Assembly: GCA_015039465.1 (NCBI GenBank)
Contig: MU130695.1
Span: 818,354 to 864,199 of the forward strand
Direction of reading: 5' to 3'
DNA: 45,846 bases
From: Phlegmacium glaucopus
Taxonomy: Eukaryota > Basidiomycota > Agaricomycetes > Agaricales > Cortinariaceae
Within the stretch, counting starts at the first letter, position 1. Each line of letters starts with the position of its first letter. The position numbers and the translations under genes were made by a program. The notes beneath the pieces were generated by a model that saw only the letters and a list, made by a program, of their open reading frames with translations, searched no databases and had not been told where the DNA came from. Positions 10,183-20,568 of the stretch are shown piece after piece.

Positions 10183-11842
10183 TAGCGAGTTTGTTTTCTT
10201 CGATGACTAGTCCTAGGAATTCCACTTTGGTTTGCCAGAAGGCGCATTTCTCTGGTTTAAGGTATAGGTCGTTGTCGGCGAGGCGTTGGAGGATCCGTCT
10301 AGTGTTTTCCATGTTTTCGGCAATTGTTTTGGTGAATATGAAGATATCATCCATGTAAATGACGACCCATCCTTCGGTGGTTTCGATTATGAATATGTCG
10401 TCCATCATTGCTTGAAACGTGGCAGGGGAGTTGCAAAGTCCGAAAAACATAACTGTGGGTTTGAATAATCCTTTGTTGGTTTTGAAAGCTGCTTTCCATT
10501 GGTCTCCGTCTCGAATGCATACATTGTTGTAACCCCATCGGATATCCAGTTTGGTGAAGTATTTGGCGCCTTTGAGTTTGTCAATGAGTTCGGAGATGAG
10601 GGGAAGTGGATAGGTATTCTTGATTGTTCCTTCGTTTAACGTTCGATAGTCTTGTGTAGGGCGTACTTTTCCATCTTTTTTGTCGACGAAGAAGAATGGT
10701 GATGCCATGGGGGACTTGGATGGTCGTATGTAGCCTTTGTCGAGGTTTTCCTTGAGGAATTTGTCCAGTTCGGCTTGTTCTGGTAGTGTGAGTGGGTAGA
10801 CCTTGCAGTCGCGAGGTATGAAGTCGTCTTTAAGGTCAATGGCATGATCGTAGGGTCTTGCTCCAGGGAATCGTTCTGCAGTTTCCTTGTCGAAGATACG
10901 CCAATAATCCATAAGTTCCGATGGTATCATTTCCTCTAAAGTTTTCTTGTCCTTCTTTGCATTTTGTTCACTTGCTAAGGCAGTAGAGACATTGGTTTTG
11001 TTGACCCAGAGTTCGTTGTCCATGACGTGGTTGATAAAAGCGGCGACCAGCTCGGTTTCGCTGTCGTCGAGGTTGAGTTCGATGGTTTCATTTTTGTCGT
11101 CCAATTTTAGGAGTGTTGAATTGAGGGGTGATTCCTCGTCTTCGACTTCTTCTATTGTGGCTTTCGGAAGAGTTGGAGTTTCGGGGGTCGTGGTGACTTG
11201 TTCTCTCTTTCTCCAATCGGGGGAATCACTTCTTTGTAATTTGGTCTTCTTCTTTCTTTTTTCTTTCCATTTTTCTATTGTTTCTTTCATTTCTTCCTCT
11301 ACTTGGTTGTATTGTGTTTCGTCAATTTCCATCCTGTTTAAGGTGGTGGTGTGGGCGTTTTGCGTTTCTTGTAATCGTTGTCGATTTCTTCGATTGTAAG
11401 TCAGGGCTAGTTGGTGTTTTCCCATTGGAAGATGCATTTGTCCAGTTCCCCAGTCTACTTGGGGTTTATGGGTTTGGAACCAGGGGAGTCCGAATATGAC
11501 ATCAGCGCTTGCTATTGTGACAACATGAAGTCGTTCCATCATCCAGCTATCGCCTTGTTGATATCTGATCCAGGTGTAATGTGTGATTTTCCCATTGGAG
11601 TTAGGGGATCTGTCTGCATTTCGGGGGAGTATTGGTTTATCGAGGGGGTATAGAGGTATTTGGTGTCGTTTGGCAAAGCCGGCGTTCATAAAGAGTCCAC
11701 CTGCTCCTGTGTCCATAAGAATTCGGGCGTCAACGATTTTGTTCTCTTTCTCAGTCTTGCACGTGATAGGGGTCTGTAGGATCATAGATTGTTTTCCCAT
11801 CTCGGCTACTAATACAGAAGAAATCATCAGCGACACAGACAT
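10183..11842 (-). pseudogene. GyA-1 pol, 5' part: protease and reverse transcriptase
   Basis: The retropepsin motif [13 protein letters not shown] is followed by VIFGLPWF. Reverse transcriptase follows: [45 protein letters not shown], and the catalytic [12 protein letters not shown] (YMDD intact). The frame continues into the solo LTR at 10182 and is thereby truncated. The PR-to-RT linker is Lys/Glu-rich. It overlaps gag in another frame, as in GyA-2, so frameshifting is probable in the live element. Confidence 0.9.
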
Positions 11843-11946
11843 TGAAACTGTGTGCTTGCCTAAAAATCCTGGTCCTTGACTACTTCGTCTATCAGCTTCT
11901 CTTTTTCTTCTGTATCCATATCTTCAACTAGGTTGCGTATCATGGC

Positions 11947-13075
11947 TCAGGCGGTAGCGGCTGTCTTTTTGAATCCGTTAAATTTTTTGTAACTGCTGTC
12001 GTTTGGTTTGACATAGTTCGAGCTTGTGTTCGGGGCGTTGTTTTGCTTGGAGCGGCATTCTCGGGCGAAGTGTCCTATTTTGTGGCAATGGAAGCATCTT
12101 CGTTCTTTCATGTGTTGTTCGCGTTCTTCTATAGTGAGGCGATCAATCTCGGTTGTGTCGATATCCATAGCATTGGGATCATGATGATGATTAACATAGC
12201 ATGGCGCAGGGTAAGTTTTCTTGGCTTGGGGGGTGCTTCCAGTTTTTCGCTGAGTTATTTCCTTGCATCGTTTGTATTGAAGATCGAATCGAGAGGCTTT
12301 AGCGTACCAATCTTTGATGGCTGTAGGGGGGTTTTCGAGTCCATAGATTTTCTGTAAAAGAGAGGTGTGGATCCCTTCTGAGAAATAGTCGATAAGAGTT
12401 TTGTCGTCTTTGTTCTTGGATCTTCCAGCGAGGATTCTGAATTGTGCGATGTAATCATCTACTGAGTTGGTTCCTTGTCTGAGTTGGTGTAGTTGGGCTC
12501 TGGCTTCTCCTTCGGCGTCGGCAGCTAAGAATGCTTCTTTGAGTTTTCTGATGAAACTGGCATAAGTTCCAAAGTCTGGGGGTGTGGTAGCGAGACATTT
12601 GTCGAGGAAGGCTTCTTTCCAGATTTTAGCAGTTCCGCCAGTGAGGAATGAGAGGATAAAGATGATTTGTTTGGCTTTGGAGTTATAGATTGAATCATTG
12701 AGAGAGAGGTATACTCGACAGTCCTGGAGGAAGGATAGGAGTCCGTCTCAATCTCCGTGGTATGGCTGCGGGGGGTTGATGCGTACTTCTTTTGACATTT
12801 TTGTCGTCATTGTCTTCATGGTCACTAGTTATATCCCAATCAGTTTTTTGCTTTTGAGCGGGTGTTTCGGGTCCAAAAGGGGTAGATGGTAATGGGGCGG
12901 GTGTTTGGAATGAGGAGGGAGCAACGGGTGGTGTGTATTCTGGGGTTTTGACTTTTCCTGAAGTAGTCGGTTGAGGAGTTGATGGTGTCTGAGGGACTGG
13001 TTGGTCTGTTGCGGTTGTTCAAGGGTTTCTTCCTACTCGTTCTTGTCTTGGTTGTGTTGTAGAGCTGTGGCTCAT
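11947..13075 (-). pseudogene. GyA-1 gag
   Basis: Same protein as GyA-2 gag. It has a Pro-rich N-terminus, a capsid-like region (IIFILSFLTGGTAKIWKEAF), and a CCHC zinc knuckle CFHCHKIGHFARECRSK in 12168-11947. In-frame TGA codons replace CGA at several sites, including 11947-11949 and near 12747 and 13018. The ATG at 13075 overlaps the stop of the leader frame (ATGA). Confidence 0.85.
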
Positions 13076-13278
13076 GCGTTCTGGCTCGGGAAGTTTTTCT
13101 TCGAGAGGTTCTTCGTTGTCAGTGTCGTATTGACTACTTCCTGTTGTATCTTCTTCCTCTGATGACTCGATAGGGGCTTGGTATTTGCCCTTTGACGTCG
13201 TGGTGTATTATTTCTTGAGATCCGTTGGTATCGGCGACCACACAATCTTCTTATGACTCTGTTGATATAGACCATCAC
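13072..13278 (-). CDS. Short leader reading frame before gag (GyA-1)
   Basis: 68 aa, basic (RRLCGRRYQRISRNNTPRRQ). It is conserved with the same length and stop in GyA-2 (34351-34557). Its stop overlaps the gag start as ATGA. No domain recognised. It may be an upstream ORF that couples translation, or a gag N-terminal extension reached by frameshift. Confidence 0.5.
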   Translation of the reverse strand: MMVYINRVIRRLCGRRYQRISRNNTPRRQRANTKPLSSHQRKKIQQEVVNTTLTTKNLSKKNFPSQNA

Positions 13279-13393
13279 ACGAGTTCGGTTTATGAGGGTA
13301 ATCCAAGTAATCTGCTGGTTTGTTGGCTAGTGCGTGTTTTGTTGAGCTCCAGAAGGTAGGGTTCGTCTGCGCTTAGAGAAGCGGACGCAAGAG

Positions 13394-13407
13394 TAGTTTA
13401 GACCTTT
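13394..13407 (-). other. Primer-binding site complementary to the element's own R region
   Basis: Directly after the 5' LTR the minus strand reads AAAGGTCTAAACTA. This is the exact complement of TAGTTTAGACCTTT within the LTR (13563-13576). That LTR sequence lies about 30 bp downstream of the TATA box, where transcription should start. This is the arrangement of Tf1-type self-primed elements; no tRNA-type TGG start is present. Confidence 0.75.
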
Positions 13408-13845
13408 TGTTACGGCGACTATAAGCTTGCACTCGTGTTCGGTGCTGGGCCAATAGACCAAGTAACTAAGGACCGTTGTACGGTTGCAATCGTGTTCAAC
13501 AAGTTTAAGACTGAGGGCGACAAGTTCTGAGCAAGCTGTGTAGATTAAGACCATAAGAGTACAAAGGTCTAAACTAGGGATCATGGCTATGGGTATGGCT
13601 CTTATATACTAAGGGGTCGAGTCAGCGATAAGGGAATGGTCCGTGCTGGGAGTATGAGTTGGTACGAGTCAGAGATAGAGAGAACGGAAGCGATAGCTAA
13701 GTATAGTACATGGAAGGTTCAGGGCAGAGGGTAAGTAGGAAAAAGGGGTGATGTAGGGAGAGAGCAATGAAGGAGGATGTAATGTACAGTAAAGAAAGGA
13801 GAGAAAAAGGATTGGGGGCCATGCGCGTACCAGACGTTCATAACA
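13408..13845 (-). repeat. GyA-1 5' LTR
   Basis: 438 bp, TGTTATGAACG...CCGTAACA on the minus strand. TATATAAG at about 13602-13609 is the likely promoter. The outer flank GTGAC (13846-13850) is the target duplication. Confidence 0.93.
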
Positions 13846-14289
13846 GTGACTGTATTACTCATCACCTTTATTTTTATCTTGTCTCCTTTTATTTGGCTCT
13901 TATCCCTATGTTTCATTACCAAATTACCAGATCCATGTGACTCCGCTTTAACCTGCATTTTACATTTCTGTTTCACCTTTCCACACTTAGCTATTTGCTA
14001 GTTACTATATTATTAGCAGTAGCAAGTAAGGGGAAGCAAATACAATACAACAGAGGAGAACAGATGAATTACCACAGTTTTGATCCCACCTTTGGAACGT
14101 CGTGCTAAGCTACTCTTGCACTCCTTCAAAATCATCCTGCGGGCTTCGCTTTTTCTGTGCATTGTCTCGCACTTTAAAGTGAACCTTCACACCTCATAAA
14201 ACCTCACTATCACCTACTGAAGAGAACTACATCAACCCCACGAACTGCATACTACTTGCGGTCTGTCCTCACCGCAAGTACATCACCGT

Positions 14290-14342
14290 TCCATCCAATC
14301 CGGTGTTACTCCAATGTGACTCCCTTTGTTTTAAACTTAACA
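14290..14342 (+). repeat. GyB-1 5' LTR, last part
   Basis: It resumes after the CCGT duplication and ends TTTAAACTTAACA, identical to the end of the 3' LTR at 27054. What follows (GTAAATTCAAAC) does not start with TGG, and I found no complement in the LTR, so the priming mode is unclear. Confidence 0.85.
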
Positions 14343-14423
14343 GTAAATTCAAACTTCTCAACCCACTCCTTCTATGCTAACTTGTTCTAAAACTTCCAAA
14401 AATCAATTGCCGATACAAGAAAA

Positions 14424-14708
14424 TATGTCCCAAGAACACACACCAGGCAGACTCCTGTGCCCGATGTAGTTGAAGAGGCTAGTCATATTGATGAACCTCG
14501 GAGTACTATGGATGATGTTGAGTCTCCATCTATTCCTTTCAATCAACTTGTTTCCACTTTGAATTCCCTTGGGAAATCTTCAGCCAAGTCCAATTCGGCT
14601 GGCAGACTTAGAGAGCCTGAACCCTTCACAGGTAAGGATCCTAAGAAACTGAAAGCTTTTCTTTTCCAGTGTAGGCTCTAGTTCCAAAGCTCTTCCGACA
14701 CATTCTGA
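14424..14708 (+). pseudogene. GyB-1 gag, N-terminal part
   Basis: A frame from about 14439 reads VPDVVEEASHIDEPRSTMDD, then REPEPFTGKDPKKLKAFLFQ, the typical entry to a fungal Gypsy capsid. A TAG follows at 14680 in place of a Tyr/Gln codon. The ATG at 14424 is in another frame, so a start or an indel is lost. Interrupted by E15 at 14709. With one CCGA kept, the frame continues at 16256 as FRDDSKRVTFALSYLQ. Confidence 0.75.
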
Positions 14709-15187
14709 TGATATGATTTAAATCTGCATAAGCATGGTTTTTGCAATTTTTATCTATTATTTCAGCATAAATATTAATTAATGCACCAATAACTGGTTAA
14801 TACAACTGATAATAAACAAGGGAATCAGAGTTGTCTACCCTACAACTGCTGATTAGACCTATTACTGTGTGACTTAAATGCATATAGTTAATAAGTGTGG
14901 TCAATAGACTATCATTTGTTACACTACAAATTGCATGTCTGGATTAAAACCAATAAATCCATGAATATCCTTATAGACTTGGCACAGGAAAAGTTAAATA
15001 AACAATATTGGGTTAGCAAATGTCATGGGGTGTGATTGTGGAGCAACAGAATATTATTAATAAATATTCAGGGGAAGGTTGGTGCCCTAGCAACAGTGGA
15101 AGCAGAATAACCAAGATAGTGGAACCATGTGATTGTGTGGGAATCATGATGATTAAGGATAGGGGGAGTGCTGAACAATCATAAAGA

Positions 15188-15218
<31 letters not shown>

Positions 15219-16252
15219 GGGGAAGGTTGGTGCCCTAGCAACAGTGGAAGCAGAATAACCAAGATAGTGGACCCATGTGATTGTGTGGGAATCATGATGA
15301 TTAAGGATAGGGGGAGTGCTGAACAATCATAAAGATTGTTTCCAGGCACAATAGGCACAGTTCCCACCAAGAGGGGTGGAAACTACCTAAAATTAGGAAC
15401 ATGGGGCTAAAATCATAAAGATTGTTTACAACCACAATAGGCACAGTTCCCACCAAGAGGGGTGGAAACTACCTAAAATTAGGAACATGGGGCTAAAAAT
15501 AGAACAACCCCTATGTTTCCAGGAACAATGAGTGCACATGGTGCCAGAACCAAAGTAAGGGTACCAGGAACCAGTATATCTATTTTTGGACATTATCTAT
15601 TTTTAAATATCTCAAATGTATAAAATACCTCCCAGGGTTTGTAAATAGTCAGAAAATTGGATTCTTTCTTTCCCCCCCCTCAATTGCAACCTAGTACAGC
15701 TCACTGTCTTAGACATTGAGCAAGAACACTTGTCTTTGAGATTTGAGTGGACTTGAAAATAAATCAGTTTCTCAGAGTGTTAGACTTGTTACAACAATTG
15801 TTGAATTGTTGTAAAAGTTGTAATTGTGTTAAAGTCATAGCAGAAGTTTGAGCCTTCTTGTGTATGCAATTGTGTTGAAGTCATAGCAGAAGCAAGGGGT
15901 CTTCTTGTGTATGCAATTGTGTTGAAGTTGTAACAAAGTCTTGGACTTTTGTGTACACAAGTTTAAATCAATCAGTAAAGTCTTAGGAATTCTTTGACTG
16001 ATTGTTGGTGCAAGCCACAAATTGCAAAACCACTTAAAAGTTTGATCATCCTTCAATTGATCCAAATTATTGTTGTTGTTGTGTGTATTAGTTGAAGTGA
16101 ATTTCAAAGTCTTGGAAAGGTTATACTTTCCTAGAAAACCCAACTTGCATTATTAAGATTGTATAAAGTATTGATTGAGTTATTGTTTTGAGTAGAGATT
16201 TTATAATCTTGAAAATACACCTTTTCTCAACAACCTCTGTGCAGTTACATCA
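14709..16252 (+). mobile_element. E15 LTR-like element in GyB-1 gag
   Basis: It starts TGATATGATTT and ends GTTACATCA. Flanks are CTGA (14705-14708) and CCGA (16253-16256), a 4-bp duplication with one CpG-to-TpG change. A second, inverted copy lies at 1-673. TGTATAAAATACC near 15615 looks like a promoter. Within it lie the A-run 15193-15218, a 122-bp duplication on both sides of that run, and an 84-bp tandem duplication (about 15331-15498). About 15780-15960 carries related TTGTGTATGCAATTGTGTTGAAG units. No coding potential. The size suggests one long LTR. Confidence 0.78.
15193..15218. other. A-run of 26, probable assembly gap
   Basis: The 122 bases before it (15070-15191) are repeated directly after it (15219-15341) with one mismatch. 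This is the signature of two overlapping contig ends joined by a fixed-size gap. The native sequence has an A before GGGG, so 25 of the 26 look like filler. Confidence 0.7.
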
Positions 16253-16888
16253 CCGAGATGACTCCAAGCGAGTAACATTTGCTCTGTCCTATCTCCAGGA
16301 TGTTGCTCAGGAATGGTTTGAACCTGGAATTTCTGGACTCACCGACGAACCTCCATCCTGGCTTGAAGATTGGGATCTCTTTGTGGATGAGCTCCAATCC
16401 AACTTCGGCCCTTTCGACAAATCTGCCAACGTAGAACACGAACTCACGAATCTCCGAATGAAGGATGGCCAATGTATCTCCGATTACTTAGTCTGGTTCA
16501 ACTCCTTGGCAGTCCGCTGTACTTGGGGCAAGCCCGCTCTTAGGTATAGGTTTTACGAAGGTTTACCTTCCCGACTCAAGGATGAAATTACCAAAGGAGA
16601 CGGCAAGCCTCAGACCTTGGCCGCGATGCGTCAAAAAGCTCAAAATGCCAATGCTCGACACTGGGAATGTATGCAAGAACATTTTTGGGAACCAGCTCCA
16701 CAACAATGCCAAAACCCTCCTAAGGGTCCTACCCCTTCTTCATCCTCCTCCGTACCCTCTTCCAACCCTTCTTCCAATTCCAGGAAACAGTCTCGGCCTT
16801 CGGATCAAAATCTGTTAAGCCTGCAGACTCCAGTAAGACTTCTTCTACTCCTCCGAAACCTAATCTAGAAGGCAAGCTGGACTTGCGG
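16253..16888 (+). pseudogene. GyB-1 gag, middle part (capsid)
   Basis: In frame from CGAGATGAC: RVTFALSYLQDVAQEWFEPG and FVDELQSNFGPFDKSANVEH match the retrotransposon Gag capsid domain. FYEGLPSRLKDEI follows, then a Ser/Pro-rich linker and NLEGKLDLR. It stops at the K13 insertion (16889) and continues at 18201. Confidence 0.88.
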
Positions 16889-18196
16889 TATTGCGCACCA
16901 ATACTGATTGGTAGCGTGAGAAGAAAGCTTAAAAGTTGCCATCATGAAAATAAGCAGACTTTGAATTCACTTACCTATTTTGGAAGCAGCCCTGAATTGT
17001 GTTCCTGGTCGACAAATCATTTGTTCAACGTTATCACCCTCATCACTCATCATACTCTCAATGTCTCACACTATGCTCTCCATTGTTTTCACTATCAACA
17101 TGCTCCTAAGCATCTACCATCCATTCATTCCTTGGCTAGTGATCCAGCAAAGCGATCAATCTACTATTTGCATCGGTCATCGGCTCACATTTGATCATAT
17201 CTTTGGTCCATCATTTCAAGAATGGCCCCTTTATGGACGCATCAACTACATCTCCCATTATGTACAAGGCTTTGTCATTGTTGTTGTGGCTATGGACCCA
17301 CAAGTCTTTCCCTCAGCCATCTATCTTGCCATCCCTTGCTCCTGGATCTCACTCAGTCCCCTATCCTCAATTATCTACCTCTTATCTTATCATTCACTGC
17401 CAAAACCATCATTCACGCGGTACATGAAACCTTCCCACCCTCTTTATGACAACTTAGGAAGTCCAGGAGGATCACGACTAAGCAGGAATTGCAGATGAAT
17501 CAGCAGCAGAGGATTATTCTTGCAGTGTGTCAAGTGTTATCAAGGCTGCACGACATGGGATCATGGGCAAGTAGTGTTTTCTCAGGAACAAGGCTGCGCC
17601 TTTCAAGTGTTGACTCAGGACCTTTCACATTTTTGACATGACCACATGCCTATGGAGTTGATATATTTTTGCTATTGGACTATGTACACTGCCTTCTTTT
17701 CTTTTCTCTCACACTTTGACACTTTACAGATTTTTTTTTATTGTTCCTTCTTCTTTTCCATTGTTCTTTTCTTCTCGCAGCTGTCCTCTCTTTATCTTTC
17801 TTCCTTTGACAGCATGTACTTCTTTCTTTTTATTGTTCTACATAGCCTCATCCTTAGGGTATAAATACTGCTCTTTTGTATCAGGATAGGTAGTTTATCT
17901 CAATTCATTCTTCCTCCTCAACAGTCATCTTCTCAGTGGAATTCCAGTAAATTCCTCCCTCTAAGTTCGCTTTTTTCAGTCCTTTACTGTCAACCTACTG
18001 TCAACTACAATAGTCTTACTGAAGACTCTTTCTCATTCATCCTCATCCTCCTCATCTCAATTCTCACCCCCTATCTCTGTGTGTTACAAGTCAAGGTTAC
18101 ACCTTCCCTAAACGAACAACAGGGAGTCTCTTGACCTAAAGACTGGTCCATTGATCTCTGGTTGGTGTTATATAACAACACAAACAACAATTTATA
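16889..18196 (+). mobile_element. K13 element, copy 2, inside GyB-1 gag
   Basis: 1308 bp, TATTGCGCACC...AACAATTTATA. Flanks are perfect 4-bp duplications GCGG (16885-16888, 18197-18200). Removing the element and one GCGG gives an unbroken gag frame (KLDLR|GRLTQQER), which fixes both ends to the base. A TATA box (GGTATAAATACTGC, near 17860) follows a T/C-rich stretch. A 172-codon open frame (16980-17498) is not preserved in copy 1 and has no known motif. Hairpins lie near both ends. Confidence 0.9.
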
Positions 18197-18404
18197 GCGG
18201 GGTAGACTTACCCAGCAAGAAAGGCAACGCCAGATGGATAATAAGCTCTGTCTTTTCTGTGGCAAGCCTGGTCATCATGTTCCCGACTGTAACCTTGCCA
18301 AGGCAAGCTCTGCTAAAGGCCGAGCCTCTACCGTTTCTGATTCCACTTCCGAGTCCGTTCTGGCTAAGCCAAAGGACTCCGGTTTGGAGAAGAAAAAAGA
18401 CTAA
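18197..18404 (+). pseudogene. GyB-1 gag, C-terminal part with zinc knuckle
   Basis: GRLTQQERQRQMDNK is followed by the CCHC knuckle CLFCGKPGHHVPDC (C-X2-C-X4-H-X4-C), which binds the element RNA. It ends LEKKKD at the TAA 18402-18404. Pol begins about 24 bp further on in another frame. Confidence 0.88.
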
Positions 18405-18427
18405 GCAATTCACTGGACTCAGCACAG

Positions 18428-19030
18428 ATGGTGAATTGTGAGAGCCCCTGTGCTGAGCTTGTTGCAGTTCTAAATGCAATAATCTCTCCAGAAACCCGAG
18501 CAGTTTTTGTTTCTCTTCTTTGTCTTCAATTTCCGAATGTTCATTTTTCCACTTTCATTGACAGTGGTTCCACTCACTGTTTCATGGATGAGCATTACGC
18601 AAAGTCCAATGATTTTCCTATTTTTCCTATTACTCCTATGACTCTCCATCTCATTGATGGTTCTTCCCTGGGCATGATCACCCATGCTACCATTGTTTCC
18701 ATTCAGTTCTCATGTGGTTCCATCCACAAAATCCAATTCTTACTAACCAAACTGGATTCCAATTTTCCTGCTGTACTCGGGCTTGACTGGCTCACCCAAC
18801 ATAATCCGTTGATTGACTGGGTCGATAGCAGTGTAACTTTCCAAGACCATATAGTTATCCTTCCAGTTCCCATTTCCATTTCCACCAAGGCACCCATTCC
18901 AGTATCTGACATTACAATGTCCAATACGGTTTCCGTGAGTTTGAAGGTTGAAAAACCTTCCAATACTATTCCGGAACCACTTTCTGATATCCCTTTTGTT
19001 CCCAAACCATTGACTGCTCCTAAAATTTCC
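18428..19030 (+). pseudogene. GyB-1 pol: protease region
   Basis: Retropepsin: FIDSGSTHCFMDEHYA carries the catalytic D-S-G, and FPAVLGLDWL carries the second conserved strand. About 200 codons are open, then TGA at 19031-19033. Confidence 0.85.
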
Positions 19031-19033
19031 TGA

Positions 19034-20542
19034 GTGTCTGCTGCAGCTTTCATGAGGTCCATTCATTCCAAAGGAGCCCAATGCTATTCCATTTCCGTTC
19101 ATGATCCAGTTGAGGCTGCTGGTCGTTCTGCCACAACCTCCGCTACACCTTCCGATTCTGACCTGGATGGTGTTCCAGAAATATATCACAAATTTTTGGA
19201 CATCTTTTCCAAGGGCAAAGCTAACACTCTAGTGGCTCATCGAGAGTATGACTTAAAAATTGAAATTGATGAGTCCGCTAAGCCCCCTTTGGGTCCAATT
19301 TATCCCCTTTCCAAATCCGAGTTAGGAACACTCCGAGAATTCATTGACAAGCACCTAAACATGGGTTTCATCCACCCTTCTAAGTCTCCTTTCAGAGCAC
19401 CTGTCCTGTTTATCAAGAAGAAGGACGGGTCCCTCTGGCTTTGCGTTGACTTCCAAAAACTCAATGCCATCACTCGGAAAGACAAGTATCCTTTACCCCT
19501 TGTTTTTGACTTACTTTATGCTCCCCGCAAATCTGGAATATTCACTAAAATTGATTTAAAGCATGCCTACCATCTCATCCGGATTGCTGCTGGAGACGAG
19601 TGGAAGACTGCTTTTTGTACCTGCTATGGCTCCTTCAAATGGTTCGTCATGCCGTTCGGACTTACCAATGCCCCTGGCAGTTTTCAAAGATTCCTTAACA
19701 CCATTTTTGCTGACCTTTTAGATGTGTTCATAATCATTGATCTGGACAACATCCTCATTTTCTCCATCAATGAAAAAGATCACATCAAACATGTCTCTGA
19801 AGTCCTCCGACGGCTTTGAGATAATAATCTCTTCACCAATGGTAAGAAATGTGTTTTCCACTCCGATTCCATTGAGTGCCTGGGTCACATGATTGGTCCT
19901 GATGGCCTTTCTATGGATCCGGCGAAAGTCCAAGTCATTCAAGACTGGCTGGAACCTCGGAAAGTCAAAGATGTTCAGTCCTTCCTTGGTTTTGCTAACT
20001 TCTACAGGTGTTTCATCCACAACTACTCCAATATTGTGGTTCCATTGACTCGTCTCACCTGGAAAAATATTCTGTGGGTTTTTGATGACAGTTGCCACCT
20101 TGCATTTAAGACTCTCAAGGAGGCTTTTGTTTCGGCTCCGGTGTTGACACATTGGAAGCCTAACTGTCCTATCATTGTTGAAACTGACGCATCCAATTAC
20201 ACTTTAGCAGCTATCCTTTCCATCTGTGATTCCGATGGAGAAATCCATCCCATCACATATCGTTCTCATACCTTTTCCAGTGCAGAATTGAATTACGATG
20301 TTTATGATAAGGAACTCCTTGCCATTTTCAAAGCTTTCAAAGCTTGGCATCATTACCTTGAAGGTGCTAGTTTTCCAATTGATGTGGTTACTGACCATAA
20401 AAATCTAGAGTATTTTGCGACCACTAAAATCTTATCCCGGTGTCAAGCCCAGTGGTCCAAATACCTTTCTGCATTCAACATGGTTATTAGATTTCGCCCA
20501 GGCCATCTCGGAACAAAGCTGGATGCACTGACTCATTCCTGA
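19034..20542 (+). pseudogene. GyB-1 pol: reverse transcriptase and RNase H
   Basis: RT motifs: SPFRAPVLFIKKKDGSLW, KIDLKHAYHLIRI, FVMPFGLTNAPGSFQRF. The active-site motif, normally YLDD, reads DLDN (19739-19750), so polymerase function is lost. TGA at 19817-19819 separates the palm from the thumb/connection (SFLGFANFYRCF). RNase H follows with ETDASNYTLAAIL, YDVYDKELLAIF and VVTDHKNLEYF. It ends at TGA 20540-20542, probably a former CGA. Confidence 0.9.
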
Positions 20543-20568
20543 CCTCTATCTAAAGGAGGGAGGGAAAG

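Larger units (their letters stand above)
5360..13845 (-). mobile_element. GyA-1: full-length Ty3/Gypsy chromovirus with two extra reading frames
   Basis: Both LTRs are 438 bp, begin TGTTATGAACG on the minus strand and end CCGTAACA. They are about 98% identical by eye. The 5-bp target duplication is GTGAC (5355-5359 and 13846-13850). Reading right to left: leader frame, gag with CCHC knuckle, PR, RT, RNase H, IN, chromodomain, a zinc-knuckle protein and a BTB/POZ protein. A 408-bp solo LTR interrupts RT. The high LTR identity implies recent insertion. Even so, several CGA codons have become TGA. Confidence 0.95.
5095..14285. mobile_element. D700: LTR-like insertion in the GyB-1 5' LTR, split by GyA-1
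   Basis: It starts TGATAGGACCC at 5095 and ends GTACATCA at 14285. It is flanked by CCAT (5091-5094) and CCGT (14286-14289), a 4-bp duplication with one CpG-to-CpA change. With GyA-1 and one copy of GTGAC removed it is 700 bp (5095-5359 plus 13851-14285). The 3' LTR of GyB-1 lacks it, which defines the ends. Part 5150-5290 is rich in the imperfect repeat CAGATCATCG. The last 60 bases resemble the end of the TRIM LTR (CCCCACGAACT), so it is probably a solo LTR of a related family. Confidence 0.75.

Noticed and set aside
16980..17498. 172-codon frame in K13 copy 2 (and a similar one at 22853-23365)
   Set aside because: In copy 1 the frame is broken and starts differ. It overlaps a promoter-like LTR, and I see no domain or codon-level conservation.
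16875..18210. GACTT as a 5-bp target duplication for K13 copy 2
   Set aside because: GACTT occurs on both sides but a few bases away. Only GCGG at the element ends restores the gag frame, so GACTT is coincidental.
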